A stretch of 62,091 bases of DNA from Bigelowiella natans CCMP2755 (GCA_000320545.1 ADNK01000515.1:1-62091), one strand, 5' to 3'. Positions 32,761-47,300 are shown, numbered from the stretch's first letter. Numbers and translations are program-made. Notes: generated by a model from the letters alone, not told the origin.

Positions 32761-35700
32761 ATGCCAGTCATCAACCATGAGCATCGTAAGATCTACGGTG
32801 ATGCAGTGGGTTTTCTGAATCGAAAGGACAGGTCAAAGCTAATCAAGGAATCAAACAAGATAGGGATCCCCATTCCTCACTTCTCCCTTCCGGACATACC
32901 ACAAACACCACCGAACGACGGTGCTGACATCAATGTACGCCATACGAGAACTGAGAAGAAGGTTATAAAGCGTGGGAAGAGAGGTGGTAGCAAGAAACGG
33001 TTTGATTCGAGTATCCAGAAGGATCCTCCAATCAAAATATTAAATGGAAAGCGTCAGACCAGCGGTATTGGACACAGCCGCGTCGTTAAAAGGGTCGTTC
33101 GTGACAGGGTGAAAAGGAATCCGTACAGTGCGCGAAAGGTGTGGCAGCGGACGGTTCAGTCTGTCCGCACAGCAAAGGCAAGAACGACCATTCCCGCCAC
33201 TAATCTAGAAACCAAAAAATGGGTTCACAGACTGAGGAACGAACGGCGGTTAGAGGTCAGAAAGCCCAAATCTCCAGTATTAGTTCGCAAAAAGAAGAAG
33301 AAGAAGACGAAGACACCGACGGCATCCCCGCGGACAGTAATTGGGTCGCCCCAGTCAGCTGGCCGGGCCAGTGATTTCTGGCACCACATTCCAAACTCTG
33401 CCCGCCAGAAGGAGCTCAAAGCGGAAGAAGCCCAACGGGAACTAGAAAAAGCGAAAGTGCGTTACACAGAGTCTCCCCCCAAGGAAGAGACACCCCCCCC
33501 CCCCGTCACGGAGGATGCAGGCGGCAATGCTCCTTCTATCAAGGTTTCGCCGAACTTCTTCAACTCAGTATCGACAGGATCGGATACACCAGCCTCCGGA
33601 AGGTCACAAAAAGTCAGAGAAATGAAAAGCAAGTGGAAACGCACGCTGCCACGCTCGATAAATCTCCACTCGCCGGTGAGGCCTAGAGGCCCAGATCTTG
33701 ATGGACGGTGGCCACTGCGTCAGGTCCCAGACAAATTTTATGCATCCAAGCGAGAAGCTAGATTTCAATATCGACATCCGACGGAGGCCGAACTGGCTGC
33801 AGTTGCCAGGATGGAAGCCGCAGCAAGGAAAAAACCAAAGAAAAAGCCAAAGAAAATATTCGATGAAACCTTGCTCCTGCCCGAAGATAATGATGAACTT
33901 TCTGAAGAGGAGCTGCGCAACATAAATATGCCTCTCATGTCACCTACTTACAACATGACGTTTGAATATGAAGAGAGAAAAATTCCTCAGAAAAAGGTAG
34001 TAAAAAAGTACTAATCATTGGTGGTGGGTAATCGTATGATGTGACGACGACGAGAACGACACTAATGCTCCACATAATCGTAATTGAAGATAGCTACCAC
34101 CACACTATCATGATGACCATGAGAGAGTGCCTCTTTGATGCTCTTTTCATCAATAATACCATATCACCAGAGATCTTTTCTATAACTCAAATCTCACAAA
34201 TATCAGGTGGTTGAGGAGGTTGAAGAAGAAGAGGAGGAAGAGGTAGAAACCGCTCCAATCATATTCGATGCAGAAGCTGCGGAGCAGTTACGCGTGGAAG
34301 AAGAAGCACTTAAAAAGAGGAAAGAGATCGAAAGAAAAAAGAAAGAAAATGCCCGTGAAATTTACGTCATGGAGAACGAGGAGACAGAGAAATTTCTTAA
34401 GGCTGCAAAAGCCAAGGAAGCTCGAAAGAAAGCACGTATAGAGAAGAGAAGGCGTGAAGAGGCTGAGAAAAAACGGAAGAAGGCGGAAGAAAAGAAAAGG
34501 AGAGAAGAGGAGCGGCGACAGAAGGAGCTGGATGACCAAATCAAGTACAATGAGATGGACTACGTGGAATATTCGGATGAAGAGCTAGAAGAGGAGATCC
34601 CAAACGAACATAAACTCGCTCCGGAGGCGTTGAAGATTAAGGAGGCTCTCGACAAGCAAAAGGCAATTCTGAAACAAAAGGTCAAAGAGCTCGAGATGCA
34701 TAGCAAGAAGTTTACAAGCCTGATCAGGGCTGAGGAGAACAGGGTCAAATCCCAAGATAGGCAGACAGTGGAGTTCCAACAGAAGCTACGGAAGATGAGA
34801 GAAGAGGAAGAGATTCGCCACATCAATGCCATTCATGCAGCAAAGAAGAAAGACATCTACGAGCGAGAGCACATACAAGCCTTGGAGAGGAAGCGGCTTG
34901 CAGATGAGACGGCGGCGCGCCTGCAAAGAGAGAAGGAACAGAAGGAAGCTGAGGAAAAGGAGCTACAGAGGAGAGCCAAGATCGCGGTAGAAGATGAGCG
35001 TGTTCTTGAAGGTGTGGAGATCGATACGTGCCCAGAATCCCTTGGAGCTGAACCTCTCTGTGAGACCGGCTCTGATGGGAGATGCATCAAGTGTGGAGGA
35101 ATTCCAACTCACCATAATGACGATGAGGAGGGAGACGACGTGACCGCCGACATGTGCCCCATATTCCTAGGAAGGGAGCTCTGCCCACCTGGGCCGGATG
35201 GCGCGTGCAGAACATGTGGAATCATGGTGCGAAAGCTCAAAATGGACGAAGAGGCCGAGGAACATGATTTCGACGACGAGGACAACGACGACCGTGTTTG
35301 TGAGGGAATTGAAATAGAGTCCTGTCCTCTGACAATGGGAGGGCCTATATGCGTCGTGGGATCCGATCATAGATGCAAAAAATGCGGAGGAGTGCCGATA
35401 GATATGGACGACGATATTGAGGTGGAAGAGGACAGTGAGGTGGAAGTGTTCTGCCTTCTAAATTTCGGGAAGCCTGCCTGTGTAGATAGCGGGAAGTGCG
35501 CCAAGTGCGGACTCGATGTCGATGTGGCCAGACGTGAGGCAGAGGAGGCTGACGACGACGAGGACATGGAATACGATGATGGAAACTTCATCCACACAAC
35601 CTGCCCAATGACAATGGTAATATTACGGCTTTTGATTCTCACAAATGCATGGTTTCCACATCGATATAATTTGTTTCCCCGTGCTAATGCCATTTTTTCC

Positions 35701-36877
35701 CTGTCATCTACGTCGTGATCGTCAATAGGGGCAGGAAGCATGCCCTCCTACTTCGCTGGACGGCCGATGCGGAAGGTGTGGTGTACAAGTAGCTGAATCA
35801 GGCATTAGGGGAGGAAAAGAGCTACATGAGCTCGAAGTTCTGTCGGATGACGACGACGATGACGACGACGGTGATATCATAGAATACTGCCCAATGTCTA
35901 TGGGCTCCGCAGTATGTCCTCCTGACGGTCCAGATGGCAGATGTGGTCAGTGCGGCATGCAGGTTGCTGAGGATATACGATCAGAGGAGGAAAAGACAAA
36001 TAATAGAATGAAAGATTGTGGGGTCAGTGCCTCGAAGTCTGAATCGCTGGAAGACACACCAACAGCCTCTTTACAACGAATGCTTCAGGATGCACCGTAC
36101 TGCCCGCTCAGCATGGGATCACCACACTGCGATGAGCAAGAGTGTACTTGTGGAATAGCGGCAGCAAAGAGGGCGCCACAACGACGACGTCAGCCCGGTA
36201 TCAGCGTTAGGAGCCTACCTACCGACGAAGCAGTGGCGTCATCGTTATCGTCGCCACAATTTGAGTGCTTCACCGCTCGTCTGAAACACATGATGGGGGA
36301 GACAGAATACTGTCCAATATCTCTTGGGGCAGTTGCCTGCGCCCCTGAAGACTGTTCTTGCGGACGCTCGACCGTGGACATCGGCAGGGATAAAACAAAC
36401 CCTTTACACAGCCTCTCCACCTCCACAACTAGTAGTAGCAGCATCAGCAACAATACTCCAGCCAAGGATTCGAAGCTGCCCGTTTGCAAAGCAAAACCGA
36501 ATTCTGGTGCCGTCGTTCGATCCCTGGACCTACCAACCAACGAAGATGAGGAAGGCGGCAACGACAATAAACTTGAGCGCTTTACAACGAGATTACACGG
36601 CATCTTAGACTCCTCTCAGTACTGCCCAATATCGTTAGGGGCAAAGAAATGCCCACCCTCCAAGTGTGTGTGTGGTAGGCAGGCTCAGGGCAAAGCTGCT
36701 CGAGAGGATAATGCGCTCGAGTGCTTTACGGCAAGATTAGAGAGCATGGTGGATAGATCTTCCTATTGCCCGATGTCTCTCGGAGCAGATATCTGCAAGG
36801 AGGAAGATTGTACATGTGGACGTAAAGCATCACCCTCCCTGCAGAAAGATGACACTCTGAATGTGTCCTCTTCTTAA
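32761..36877 (+). CDS. Coiled-coil protein with ten CPxSLG...CxxCG repeats (no known family recognised)
   Basis: Three exons (32761-33996, 34207-35616, 35729-36877) join at phase 0 to 1264 residues. Residues 1-410 are basic with Pro/Lys-rich parts. Residues about 425-680 form a long charged Glu/Lys/Arg coiled coil. From about residue 690 on, ten copies of one Cys motif follow, starting CPESLGAEPLCETG, CPIFLGRELCPPG, CPLTMGGPICVVG, CLLNFGKPACVD, CPMTMGQEACPP, CPMSMGSAVCPPD, CPLSMGSPHCDE, CPISLGAVACAPE, CPISLGAKKCPPS and CPMSLGADICKEE. In copies 1-6 the unit closes with C-x2-CG; in copies 7-10 with C-x-CG. Acidic linkers separate the early copies, and ECFTARL/ERFTTRL helices precede the late ones. 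Four Cys per unit suggest zinc binding, which is inference. Both introns lie where Lys or Met codons meet AG|GT or AG|GG. Function unknown. Confidence 0.85.
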
Positions 36878-37264
36878 TTGAGTGTACATGATTTGATTTA
36901 TGTAGATCATAAGCAGATTTTCTCGATATGGAATATACCAGCGATTGTACCTCATGCGTGCCACGCTGCGCTACTATGACTTGATGAAACAGTTGCACTG
37001 TGCGCCACTGACATGGTTCATTCATCATCAAGCAACCATGCATACAAGTGCCGATGTATGGCACGACGAACTTTCGGAGCAGCCAATGCATGTGCAATGC
37101 TATATCTAGAATGTGTGCATCATTTTGTGACAATTTCAACAATTAGGGTAGTTGCGTACCGCTAAAAGATGACAAGGACATACTTGCACAAATTATAATT
37201 GCGCACATATATGCGGCCGGGCTAGCGGGTCGAGCTCGCAATTATGGCAGTACTAGTTGGTGAC
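36878..37264. other. Spacer between convergent genes
   Basis: 3' ends of the Cys-repeat gene and of the Snf2 gene. Short TGCATG-type words. No gene seen. Confidence 0.6.
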
Positions 37265-37267
37265 CGA

Positions 37268-38877
37268 CTACTGTAATATTGATTTGACGGATACCTTGAG
37301 GCTGGATGCCTTACTCTCATTAGAACCAGTCTCAATGGTTGCAGCACAACACTGCAAATCATCCCCGGTCTGCGATTCTGAAACGAGCAGCTCGTCCAAC
37401 CGCATGATGAGGTGCCGCCTACTGTCTTCAATTTTCATTAGCCTTAATGACTCTGTAATGTAGCTCAGTTTCACTATCGGCACACCAGTACTCCTTGATC
37501 TAAATTGGAGCACATGGAATCGAAATGACAATATCAAAAACAACAACAACGACGATGATGACGATACAGAATGAGTTTGCTGCTGCTCACTGTATACACA
37601 TAGGTAATCAGAACATCATTCAAATGCGATGTTAACTAGTTTCGCTCATGATAATACCGTTTCACGAGGAGCCCCAAGACGTTATTGGATCGAGAGTCAG
37701 AATTGTTCAATACGTTTTCAATCTGTTAGGGAACGATAAGAATATTACCGGCATTGTTCATGAAGGCGAGGGTTGCCAAGACCTCGTTCCCCATAATTTT
37801 TTTCGTGGTCATTGTTGTAACGTACATATTTGGACATCCAAGATCGAAGTCTTTGCTTGCTCATATCGCAGACGATTTTCGTAACTTGTGCGGTTGGATC
37901 GCTTACTATTTCGCCTCCATTTAGGGACACCTTCTCGCTAACGATGGTAATGGTGATGATGACAATGATGATGATTATCAGGATGATGCCAACGACGATG
38001 ATTTTGGTGGCAGGTAGTATTTCACGACGGCAGGATGAGCGAGTAGCTATTCTAGTCGAGTAGATATCCTTCTCACACAGTTTTGGTTGAGTTCTCATCA
38101 CCGGATGATGTCAGCTTGTGGGGGGCTGATCCCGTAGCTCAGCATCCAAAGTGTTTCGCCCTTAAACATCGTACCGATTCTCGGAAGAACGATGTTAATG
38201 AGGTTAGATAGCGACAGGGACGACGTCCCCGCCCTCCGCAATTGCATCCTTCTCCTTCTCTTCGTTTTTTTCTTCGAATTGCTGTTATCTCCCTGGCTCA
38301 TGCTGCCTCCAACACGTGTGCCAGCGGCACTACTTACCTTTTTCCTCCTCGTCAATTTAAGAGCAGGCGACACAGGAGAGGAGAGAGGTCGAGAAGATGA
38401 GCGAGACGCCTCTCGAAGTATCCGATTGAGGGATTTCTATTTCACGTATGTGAGCATGTAGCAAGAAGGATGATTATGATTGATGATATCGTCGTGAGAG
38501 AATACATCGTGTAGGGTTATAGTTGAAACATTTTCCTTTCTCCTTTTCACCTTTCTGTCTATTCTCTCAATGATAAATAGGGGAGTCGTATGACAAACAA
38601 CGAAAGAATGGAGAGGGATGGGAGTATATATTAACAAAAAGAAATGTTCCCAATGTGAAGGCCAAAGGATGTGGAAGTATTCTTTCAGCATGTGCTTTGG
38701 GATGTTATGTGAAGTATATCTTCCTGATACTTGGTTTCATATAAATATTCATTCGTTGTTCTCTATTGTCGATTGTGCACCTTCACATTGATTTCATCCT
38801 GAAACTCCTTGAGTGCTGATTTCCTGCGACAGTCATTTTATTCTTAACATTATATAAATAGACCGAGAGGAGGATAA

Positions 38878-38908
<31 letters not shown>

Positions 38909-39285
38909 CGATGACCGCATTTCCTGCTCAGCTGGGCTCTCGGAAGACAGGAGAAGTTCATACTTTTTGCAATCCTGCACGGGTTACAAGGCAGTAATAT
39001 CAGACACCAGGAAGTAGGTACCGCTTTGTTCGCCTCCTCTTCCTCACCTTATCCCTACCAAATGCCTCGGACTAATACTGGTACTAAGAACAACGTCAAA
39101 TAAATTAGCAGTAACATCAGATGTAGCAACCTTCACCCAACCCCGGCAGGTTCCCTCTTCCAGCCTCTGTAAGATAGGGTCCGCCTTCAAAAGATCGTCC
39201 TTCAACCTGATGATGATGAATTCAACTACCGTGTGTACCAACGTAACAACAACAACAACAACAACTTTCGAGCGGAGTTAGTGGC

Positions 39286-39328
<43 letters not shown>

Positions 39329-39875
39329 GATGATGATTCGTTTTAGACATGATCGCCAAAAGAGATTCTGCAGGATCAGAAAGTACCACATGCTAGTGCC
39401 ATCAGTGACAACAAGTCTTGATGATGACGATGATGATGGGGATGATGATGATGATGATGATGATGATGACGATGACGACGATAATTGGTCATCGCTTGCC
39501 GCTTTTCGAGCCATTTCTACCACCTCGTAAAGACTCTTCACGTCGAAGGTCAGCTGGACCTAATATGATGGGAGGAAAAGTGCTCATGAGCTTCTTTCTC
39601 GATTCTGGCAAGAAAGTAATGTACATGTGTATGAGAGAGAGGGGGGGAGAAGAGAGATGGAATATGTTTCCTGATATTTTAGCAACATTATCAACAAAAG
39701 CCAAGAAGAACGAGACCATCTTCTGGTCCACGACGCTTCTTGCAAGCCCGTCCCGTGCTACTTGTCGACGGAAGACAAATTGCTCCAAGCTCCCTGGATA
39801 TGCATACAAAAGAGGCGAAGAATAGCAACGGGGAGGACGAGGAGAGAAAGAAAAAAGACAGAGAGTGAGTGCGAT

Positions 39876-39916
<41 letters not shown>

Positions 39917-40626
39917 GAAGGAGAGATCATGCAGAAAAACAAGCAAGATTCGCTGGATGTTTTTATTAAACGCGGCTTACATCAAGGTATACCTACGAAC
40001 AAGAAAAGTTTCTTACAAAGTAAGGTGAGAACCTATACATCTCTCTGTTCCTGATTCTGATGTCGTCAATCTTGCATCTTTTTGCTCTTATAGACACATG
40101 CATGCACCCCGCCCTGCTAATTCCTACTACTACCGGCTGTGAGTAGTCGGTAGATCATGACTTGATGGGGCTGGCCAAATCGGTAGCATCTTTGTTCAAG
40201 AAAACAATCGTGTAATATACACAAGTAATGAAGTGATGATGAAGATGATGAGGATAATGGTGATAACGATGATGGGAAACTTTTATCAGATTTTCTTTTG
40301 ACCTTCTAATCGCCTGTACATCATCACATGGATTCCAGCTAATATCCAGCAGGACTACGCGACTCCCACCCACAAGACTGATGCCTTCACCCCCGGCCTT
40401 AGTGGAGATTAGGAACAGCTTAAGTGTCGAGGAATCCGAACAGTTGAACCTATCTATGAGCTTCGATCTCTGGCTGGAGGGTGTTTGGCCGTCCATACGC
40501 AAAATCTCTTCATAGTGGCGATCCCCCCCTGACAGCCTGCTTAGTGGCAGAACAGGAATAGTCGTAACAGTTAGTAGAAGAGGTGAGCTGGGACGCTCGC
40601 ACATTGTCATAGCTAAAATTTGCAGC

Positions 40627-40657
<31 letters not shown>

Positions 40658-43600
40658 TGCATGCATGCATACATAATATCCAACCCGCCCTCTCTTGGAG
40701 GCGTGAGCATGTCCTCCAAAAAGTTAAGGCTGTCCAATGAGCTTTATTCAGCCAGGGAAGAGAGATGCAGTGAAGAGAACATTAATATAGAAGACAGAGA
40801 AAAGAGAATAAGGTGCACAGATAATGATCAAAGTGGCTAAGGGCTAGAGATATCATAAACAACAGCAGTAATGAATCATCAGGGTATCAGTTGGCGAGGC
40901 GACCATCAATACCGTGAGAAGATAATGGTGTTTTCTCCCCGTCTCGCGAAGCCTTTGAGCAACGTCATTAGGACCTAGTTGTATTTCCGTTTTCGTTTAT
41001 GTAGCATTGTAATAAAAAGAACAATAACAACAACAACAACGACAACCATCAGCGATTTACTTCTTCTCCTTCTTCTTCTTCTTCGTCTTCTTCTTCTTCT
41101 TCCTCTTGTTATTATTCTTGTTATTACTACTTACTACTTCTGCTTACCACAATTTTGCCACTATGCTCAGGTTTGTTCTCAGCGAGGCTACCATCATCCA
41201 CATTCAACAGTTCATTATAGATGGCTTCCTCCTGTGGAAATAATGATAGTGATGATAATGAACTTTAAAAAACTTCACACTACAGCGGTTACCAAACTTC
41301 CCCATATCGACTCTCTGTCCCCTGGCGAAGGAAGAAGAAGAAGACCAAAGACGGCTATTAGAATGTGATAAGATTTTGCGCTGGAGCCATGTCTTAAATA
41401 ATACGCTCCAATGGTTTGGTTTGGAATGTAGGTAGGATGTAGTTGTAGCACCTCCTGTATCATCAGCATCAGGCTCGAAGAGGGCACGATTCAACTGTAT
41501 GTCGTTCAGCTCGTCTAAGTACACTATAAACAGGGAGACTCAGCAGACGTATTGAAGTAAAATAAGACCAAATGACCTGACTGAATAATAGTAATCCCAC
41601 CCCCACGATCATCATCATCATCATCATCATCATTTACATCATTATAAAGTTCTAGCTGCCTCTCGTCTCTCCTAACGTACTTTTGAGGATCTTTGGGTGA
41701 TTAAATAGCAGCTTGATCTGGTTGTACACTTTGAGGAAGCTCTTCCACTGTCCTTGCGTCTTTAGGTACTTGAGAAAAACCCTGACATCATCCCAACGCG
41801 ACAGTTATGGAGGGTAATTACTAATCGATACAACAAAGTACCGTCGTTGAAGCGTTGAAGATTTACACCAGATGACGAATTCGTGTTTTCTAGGAAGCAT
41901 CCCCTCGAGAAGTTCGCTGCCTCTTCTGAGGACTATGCCTTTCACCTTATCTTGCAGTACGAAGATCCTCTACCAACCCCCCGAGGTTGGGTTTATAGCA
42001 ATGATTACAATGATGATGATGATGGTGATGTGATGAGTTGCACTTTATCAGTTGTCTAATACGATAATACTCTTTGATAACATTGATAAAAAAAATATAC
42101 ATATAACCAGTTGAAAAATATGCCACACACACACACACCCACACACTTTTATTTATACTTTTATATATCTGGACGGCATAGGTTTCTGTTTGATAAATGA
42201 ATCAGAATCACAAGCCTACGGAGCTTTACTGGAAAATTTTGTCAAACGTTTCGACCTGTGCCGAACAAAAGTTCCTAGGTTTGTGTTTTTTCCGGGGGGG
42301 GAGATCGTACTATTTTCACACACCGCGAACTACTTTGGTACCTTCTGAGATTGGACCATCCTCAAGTGCGAAGAATCACTACGGCAACCGTCGCATATCG
42401 GTCGTACAAAATATTCTTGGAAGTTCTTTCGGTACACATGCAAACAGTATTTAGAGTAGAAGGGATGATTCCGAGGTGTTTGCGAGAATTCACCTTCAAG
42501 TCGCCGAGAACTCCAGGCTCTATGAAGTTCATCATACACCAATACTCGACAAGCTAGATACGCCAGATGCAGTGATGATATATTGAAAGAGGCAAAACTA
42601 CGAACAAGGGAGATATAGCACCTTAGTTTGTAATGGATACCCAGTGATAACGATCTTTTTCTTCGACCTAAGAGTAGAGCTCTCATTGCTATGCTATTTA
42701 ATCCACCCCTCGCTGCCATTGTTGTTTGGGGATTTTCCCTACCTTATGCGGGACAGAGCAACTGTTAGTCTAGCATTTAACGATCGTAAACGATGTCCTA
42801 TTGAAAAGGAATGAAGAACGTCAAAAGCAAACATTCTTGATGGAATAATCTTTAATGAGCATATACCTTCATCAAGCACTAATATTTCGGGCTTCAGCAA
42901 TTCTTTCAGACTCCTGAAGAACGAATATGAGCATCATTACAGAAAACACAGGTATTTTCTCTGATCTGACCGGTAGCCTTCCACAACAGATCTAAATGTC
43001 TCATATCCTAGCAATAAAATTCCCCCGAACCGGGCCTAGGCATGATGGAACATGTAGTAAGTATCATGCGCTATCAAGTATCTTGGAGAGAACCCATTTT
43101 GCTGTTGTTGCTTCCCGGTTCGAGGACGTGTAGGTATACGGCTGAATCTCAGATCGACTAGGGAACCATTTCAAGGTTTCTTTCTTCCAATTTGCGATTA
43201 CGGTAGCTGGTGTGATGAGCAGTATCCGTGGGTAGCTCCTGCTTCCTCGCTTCATGAGGCTCAGGAACATGCACAGAACTGTAAGGACCTGCAGCGTCTT
43301 ACCAAGGCCCATGAAGTCTGCCTGATTGTGAAAAAAAAATAATATACATAATGAAGCGTACATTTGGATGAACCATCGTATCACCAGTAAACATCCTGGA
43401 CTCGATCTAGAAACTAGGTGTCGCCAGAGAAATATCACGCCGTCAATCTGTTTGGGCAAAGTAATGTCTAATTTCTTCGCCTGTATTTGTGTTTCCCCAA
43501 AAAAACTTACCTGATGTGGCTTTAATATATGCCGCACCTCTGCAGGCAAAATAGGATGATCATTGGTTGGAGACACAGGCTCTTCTCTTTCCGATGTCCC

Positions 43601-43756
43601 TTGTCCTCCTTTCACCAAAACTAAACGTTTAGCTCCAGCAGCATTTCGAAATCGGCGCGCGTGTCTCTTTCCTGGTGCTCGAGAAGGCATGTGTTTAAAT
43701 TGAAGACCATGTTTTGCGGGTGGCGGGGTTGGGCTTGGGGTGCTCTTAGTGTCCAT
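37268..43756 (-). CDS. Snf2-family DNA-dependent ATPase, ATRX/RAD54L2-like, many exons
   Basis: Such proteins use ATP to move along DNA and remodel nucleosomes. Motifs on the minus strand, in order: EVRHILKPHQ (near 43520), DGVIFLWRHLV (43440), Walker A ADFMGLGKTLQVLTVL (43320), ITPATVIANWKKETLKWF (43200), LLKPEILVLDEG then HRLRSLNARLTVALSRI split by an intron (42890 and 42780, a DEGH box), KKKIVITGYPLQ (42665), EYWCMMNFIEPGVLGDLK (42550), EYFVRPICDGCRSDSS (42410), RRGSELLEGMLPRKHEFVI (41900) and WKSFLKVYNQIKLLFNHP (41740). The helicase C lobe has EHSGKIV (41170), SLDSLNFLEDML (40740), MDGQTPSSQRSKLIDRFN, LFLISTKAGGEGISLVG and VVLLDISWNPCDDVQAIRR (40500-40310), then FRRQVARDGLARSVVDQK (39770). 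A Lys-rich tail ends at 37268. The GYPLQ box and the lobe spacing favour the ATRX/ARIP4 group. Exon borders are only partly resolved; the start at 43756 may not be the true N-terminus. Confidence 0.88.
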
Positions 43757-44316
43757 AGATGGGCCAAGGCCGGGAAGCTCTTACGGTCAGCCTTTCTCCT
43801 TCCGATATCAAGGTCGCAAAACACATGCGGTTTAAGGAGTGCGTCTTGGCTTTCGTCCCTTCCAAGTAAAAAAGAGATGTATTGAGCCAACTTGGGATAG
43901 TTCGCCGATAAGAACAGGAATACATTTGACTCTAAGCCAGATAATAATGTTGTATTTGTTGTAGTGCCAATTGAGTTGAATGTCGCTCCATCCTGAACAA
44001 CATGTACAAGAAAATCAAATCCATACCGGGAAGATTTCCCACCGCAAATAACCTAGATCTAACGCCAGCGAGACGTATTCCTCTGACACTCGGTCTGACG
44101 TTCAGAGACGAGGCACGCAATCGATTAGAATATTCTCAGGATAATTTCGGGACAGAGTTGAAGCAAAAGAAAGGCTGGCACTGGCGGGGACTATTGTTTG
44201 TTTGGTCATTAGGATTCAACTCCCGACTGCACCCCCCTCTCCCTGAGCGAAGAATCGCCACCAAAGGGTGAAAGTATCTATTGGGAGAGAAGAAATGAAA
44301 ATTTGAGGGCAGTGGG
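43757..44316. other. Spacer between divergent genes
   Basis: It should contain promoters of the Snf2 gene and the PqiA-like gene. A minus-strand frame (about 43885-43757, with SFLLGRDESQDALLKPHVF) could be an upstream Snf2-gene exon. No other gene is clear. Confidence 0.45.
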
Positions 44317-47300
44317 ATGACTCCGACGAAAGTATCACAATCGGGCTATGCTCCGTTGGACAACGATGAAGAAAGGTGAATGCTTCTAGGAGGCCACCAC
44401 ATTTTCGTTAATCATGAAATAGTTAAGCAGAATACCTCACTTTCTTCATTTCTTCAGAAAGGATAGAAGCTACCGAACGGATGTTAAGAATAGTGCCAGT
44501 CCTCAGGTAATGCGATCTGAATTTTAAAAAATGCTGAACTAAAATTCCGCCGGAATCCTAATATTCACAGATGTCAAGTGGACGTAAACGTGGAAGGTCG
44601 CGTGAGAACAAAGGGTAACAGATAACATCTCATAGTGATAATATGAATGATTTGGTCCATCTGATGCCTGATTGCTGAATCACTCAATTCTGTTATGCAA
44701 AATTAATAGCTTCAAAATAAGTTTCGTGGACGAGTCCTTCTTTGTTGTAGCCAGACCCTGGGTAATTTCATAGATTAGTTCATCATCTCGCTCGCCTCTA
44801 CTTTCATCCATTTCTCATAGAAGATCTATTATCGTCTGGTTTGTCGGTTGGCGGCTTACGATTTGGTGTGATTGGATCAGAAATCGCTCGCATTTCAGCA
44901 AAGCAAGGATACTATTGGCCGTTATCTTTACTGGGGTGCGTAGTTGATTGTGTGTATGGTGGAGGAGAGGGAGGGAGGAGATGACATCATGTATCTACAT
45001 TGGCTCTGTAGTGAGAAAGAAGGGTGAGGGTTTTGAGTAGAGTCACTGCTTTTCGTTGCATTGACACTCTTAATAACTCCTGCCTTCTCCTCCTCTACCC
45101 TCTTTACCTATGCCTGACTATATGATAGGTTTACCTTTGTACGTCCTGTGCAGTACAGTCTTCGTAGGCTATTCGCAATTTGCCACTACAGGCACATCGC
45201 AGCTTGACATTGAAGACAACAACAGAGACGTTCTGAATTCCAATGTAAGTGATTTTTGCCGTGACTGTCTCTTCTTATCCCTTCCTTCCCTCTATTATCG
45301 CCTGCATTGTCGTCACCATGGAACTACTCTACACTCAGGTCAAGGATTACTCAAATATCGACAACGTGCGAATGACATTCGACTCGGGAGCAACACGTAT
45401 GAGGAATTCGTATGCTTTTTCTTGCTGCCATCCTCCTCGCTCCCCTTTCTTGTACGAGCGACTGATTGCTTCTTGTTCTTTTTAACCACTCAACAAGTTC
45501 TCGGATTAATTGTTGGCTGGGGATCTCTCGTTGTCCCTCATTTACTGCACGGCCTGATACTTATTATGTGGTTTCTTCCGGTCAGTACCTAGCTGTTATT
45601 TTTTCTGCACAAAACGACCCTTCTCCTCTTCCATTTGCTACAATCGTCTACTTTTCCTCCTAGGATACCAGCTGATATTTGTCGTCGTCGTCGGTGTGTG
45701 TATGTGTGTGTGTGTGCGTGTTTGCGTGTGTGTGTATTTTATTTGGATGCTGTTTACACACCAAGATGGAAAATTCGTTTCGAGGCCATGGGCTCTTCGT
45801 AATGTCTCAATTATGCAAGGTGGATAAAAGCATTTGACTCGCACGAAATTGTTCATAAACATACTGCAAAGTCGTGGAGGATGTAGAGCGCAAAACGGAT
45901 CCTTCCTAACAGAACCGCGATAGTTCTCGTACTAATTGTTAAAATAATATCTTTATTTGTACGTCCGTACTGCTGTAGATGGTTTGGGCAGGGACCGTAA
46001 ACGCCGGAATCGCCGTCATAGCGTTCATGATCAACGTGGAGGTCAATGCGCCGGAAATCGGGGAGAAAGTCAGCTTGATGCTCTTCCAGACGCAAACAAA
46101 ACGTAAGTGCGTGCAATTGTAATGTGAGAAGAAAGCATTGCAGCAGATAGCATTATTTTCTTTGAACTACTTTTCCTACTGCTACTATTACTACTACTAC
46201 TACTACTACTGCTACTACTTGACATCGTTCTTCATCTCCTTTGGCAAATATTGTGATGAAGATGAAGACTAATAACTTCCTCCACTCACCCATTGCTTGC
46301 ATGGTAACAATAGTTGCTTACGTCCAAATCGCGGATTACATTTTGATGATCATGCTCGTGCATTGGCTGCTGCGACGGCACCGCGAAGCTATTCAACTGG
46401 ACCTGCAAGATGCCGTCCTGCATCTCCCTGATCAGAGCTACACTGGTGGACTCCTTCCTAAGGTGTTGGAGGGGGACAACGAAAACGAAGATGGGGCAGA
46501 ACACGATGCGCAAAAAGTACAAGTGCCAGAGCAGAAGGGATGGGAGGAGGAAACGACTAGCCCTGAATATGCAGCAGTCAATCCGCTTATCGCAGGACGA
46601 CAGGAGGAAGAGGAGGAGGAGAGCCAAGGAGAATCGACAAGTAGCCTCGCACAATGCTGCTTGGTAATGAGGTCTTTGAAATGGAGCGATGCTTTTGGTT
46701 GGAGAAGAGTAAAGGCTAACAGCGGCCCATACGGTCGGTGGAGGCAACGTGTTATCTTTTGGGGATTTTTAGCCTTCGCCTGTCTCTCAATGGGGATGGC
46801 GGTTGCGGCTGCCCGCAGCACTTTCGCGACGATCCACCTTCAGGGTCTCGCTTCTGCCCTTGCCCCGACAGATGATAAGGATGTGATATTGTGGAACTTC
46901 CCCCACGATGGCTCTCGAAAGCTTGGTAACGAGGCTATGATCAACTTTACCCAAAGTCTTTTCACATGGCTTTACCTTGTGGCTCCCGGACTGGTGGGAG
47001 TGGCTGTGATCATGTTCTGGATTCTTCCCATCCCGAGGTCCCTCCAGCTGTCAGCGCTATACCTCGTGGAGGTGCTCAGCGGCTGGTCTTGTTTGGAGCT
47101 GTGGTTTTTCACTGCGTCCATTAGTCTCACTTCGCTCAGGGTCGGTTTCTATGTATCTCTTCTGAATTACTCGATTATTTGGCCCTCTCGCTGTTGCATA
47201 AAATTTTTTATTTAGTTGATTTGCGTTGTGTTGTTCGTTCACAGATCTTATGCGACAGTCTCCTCGCTGATATAGAGTTATGCGAAACTCTTGCGAAAAC

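Noticed and set aside
39278-39946. Low-complexity frames (poly-S, poly-D, poly-E/R) within the Snf2 gene
   Set aside because: They come from (GA)n and (GAT)n tracts in introns.
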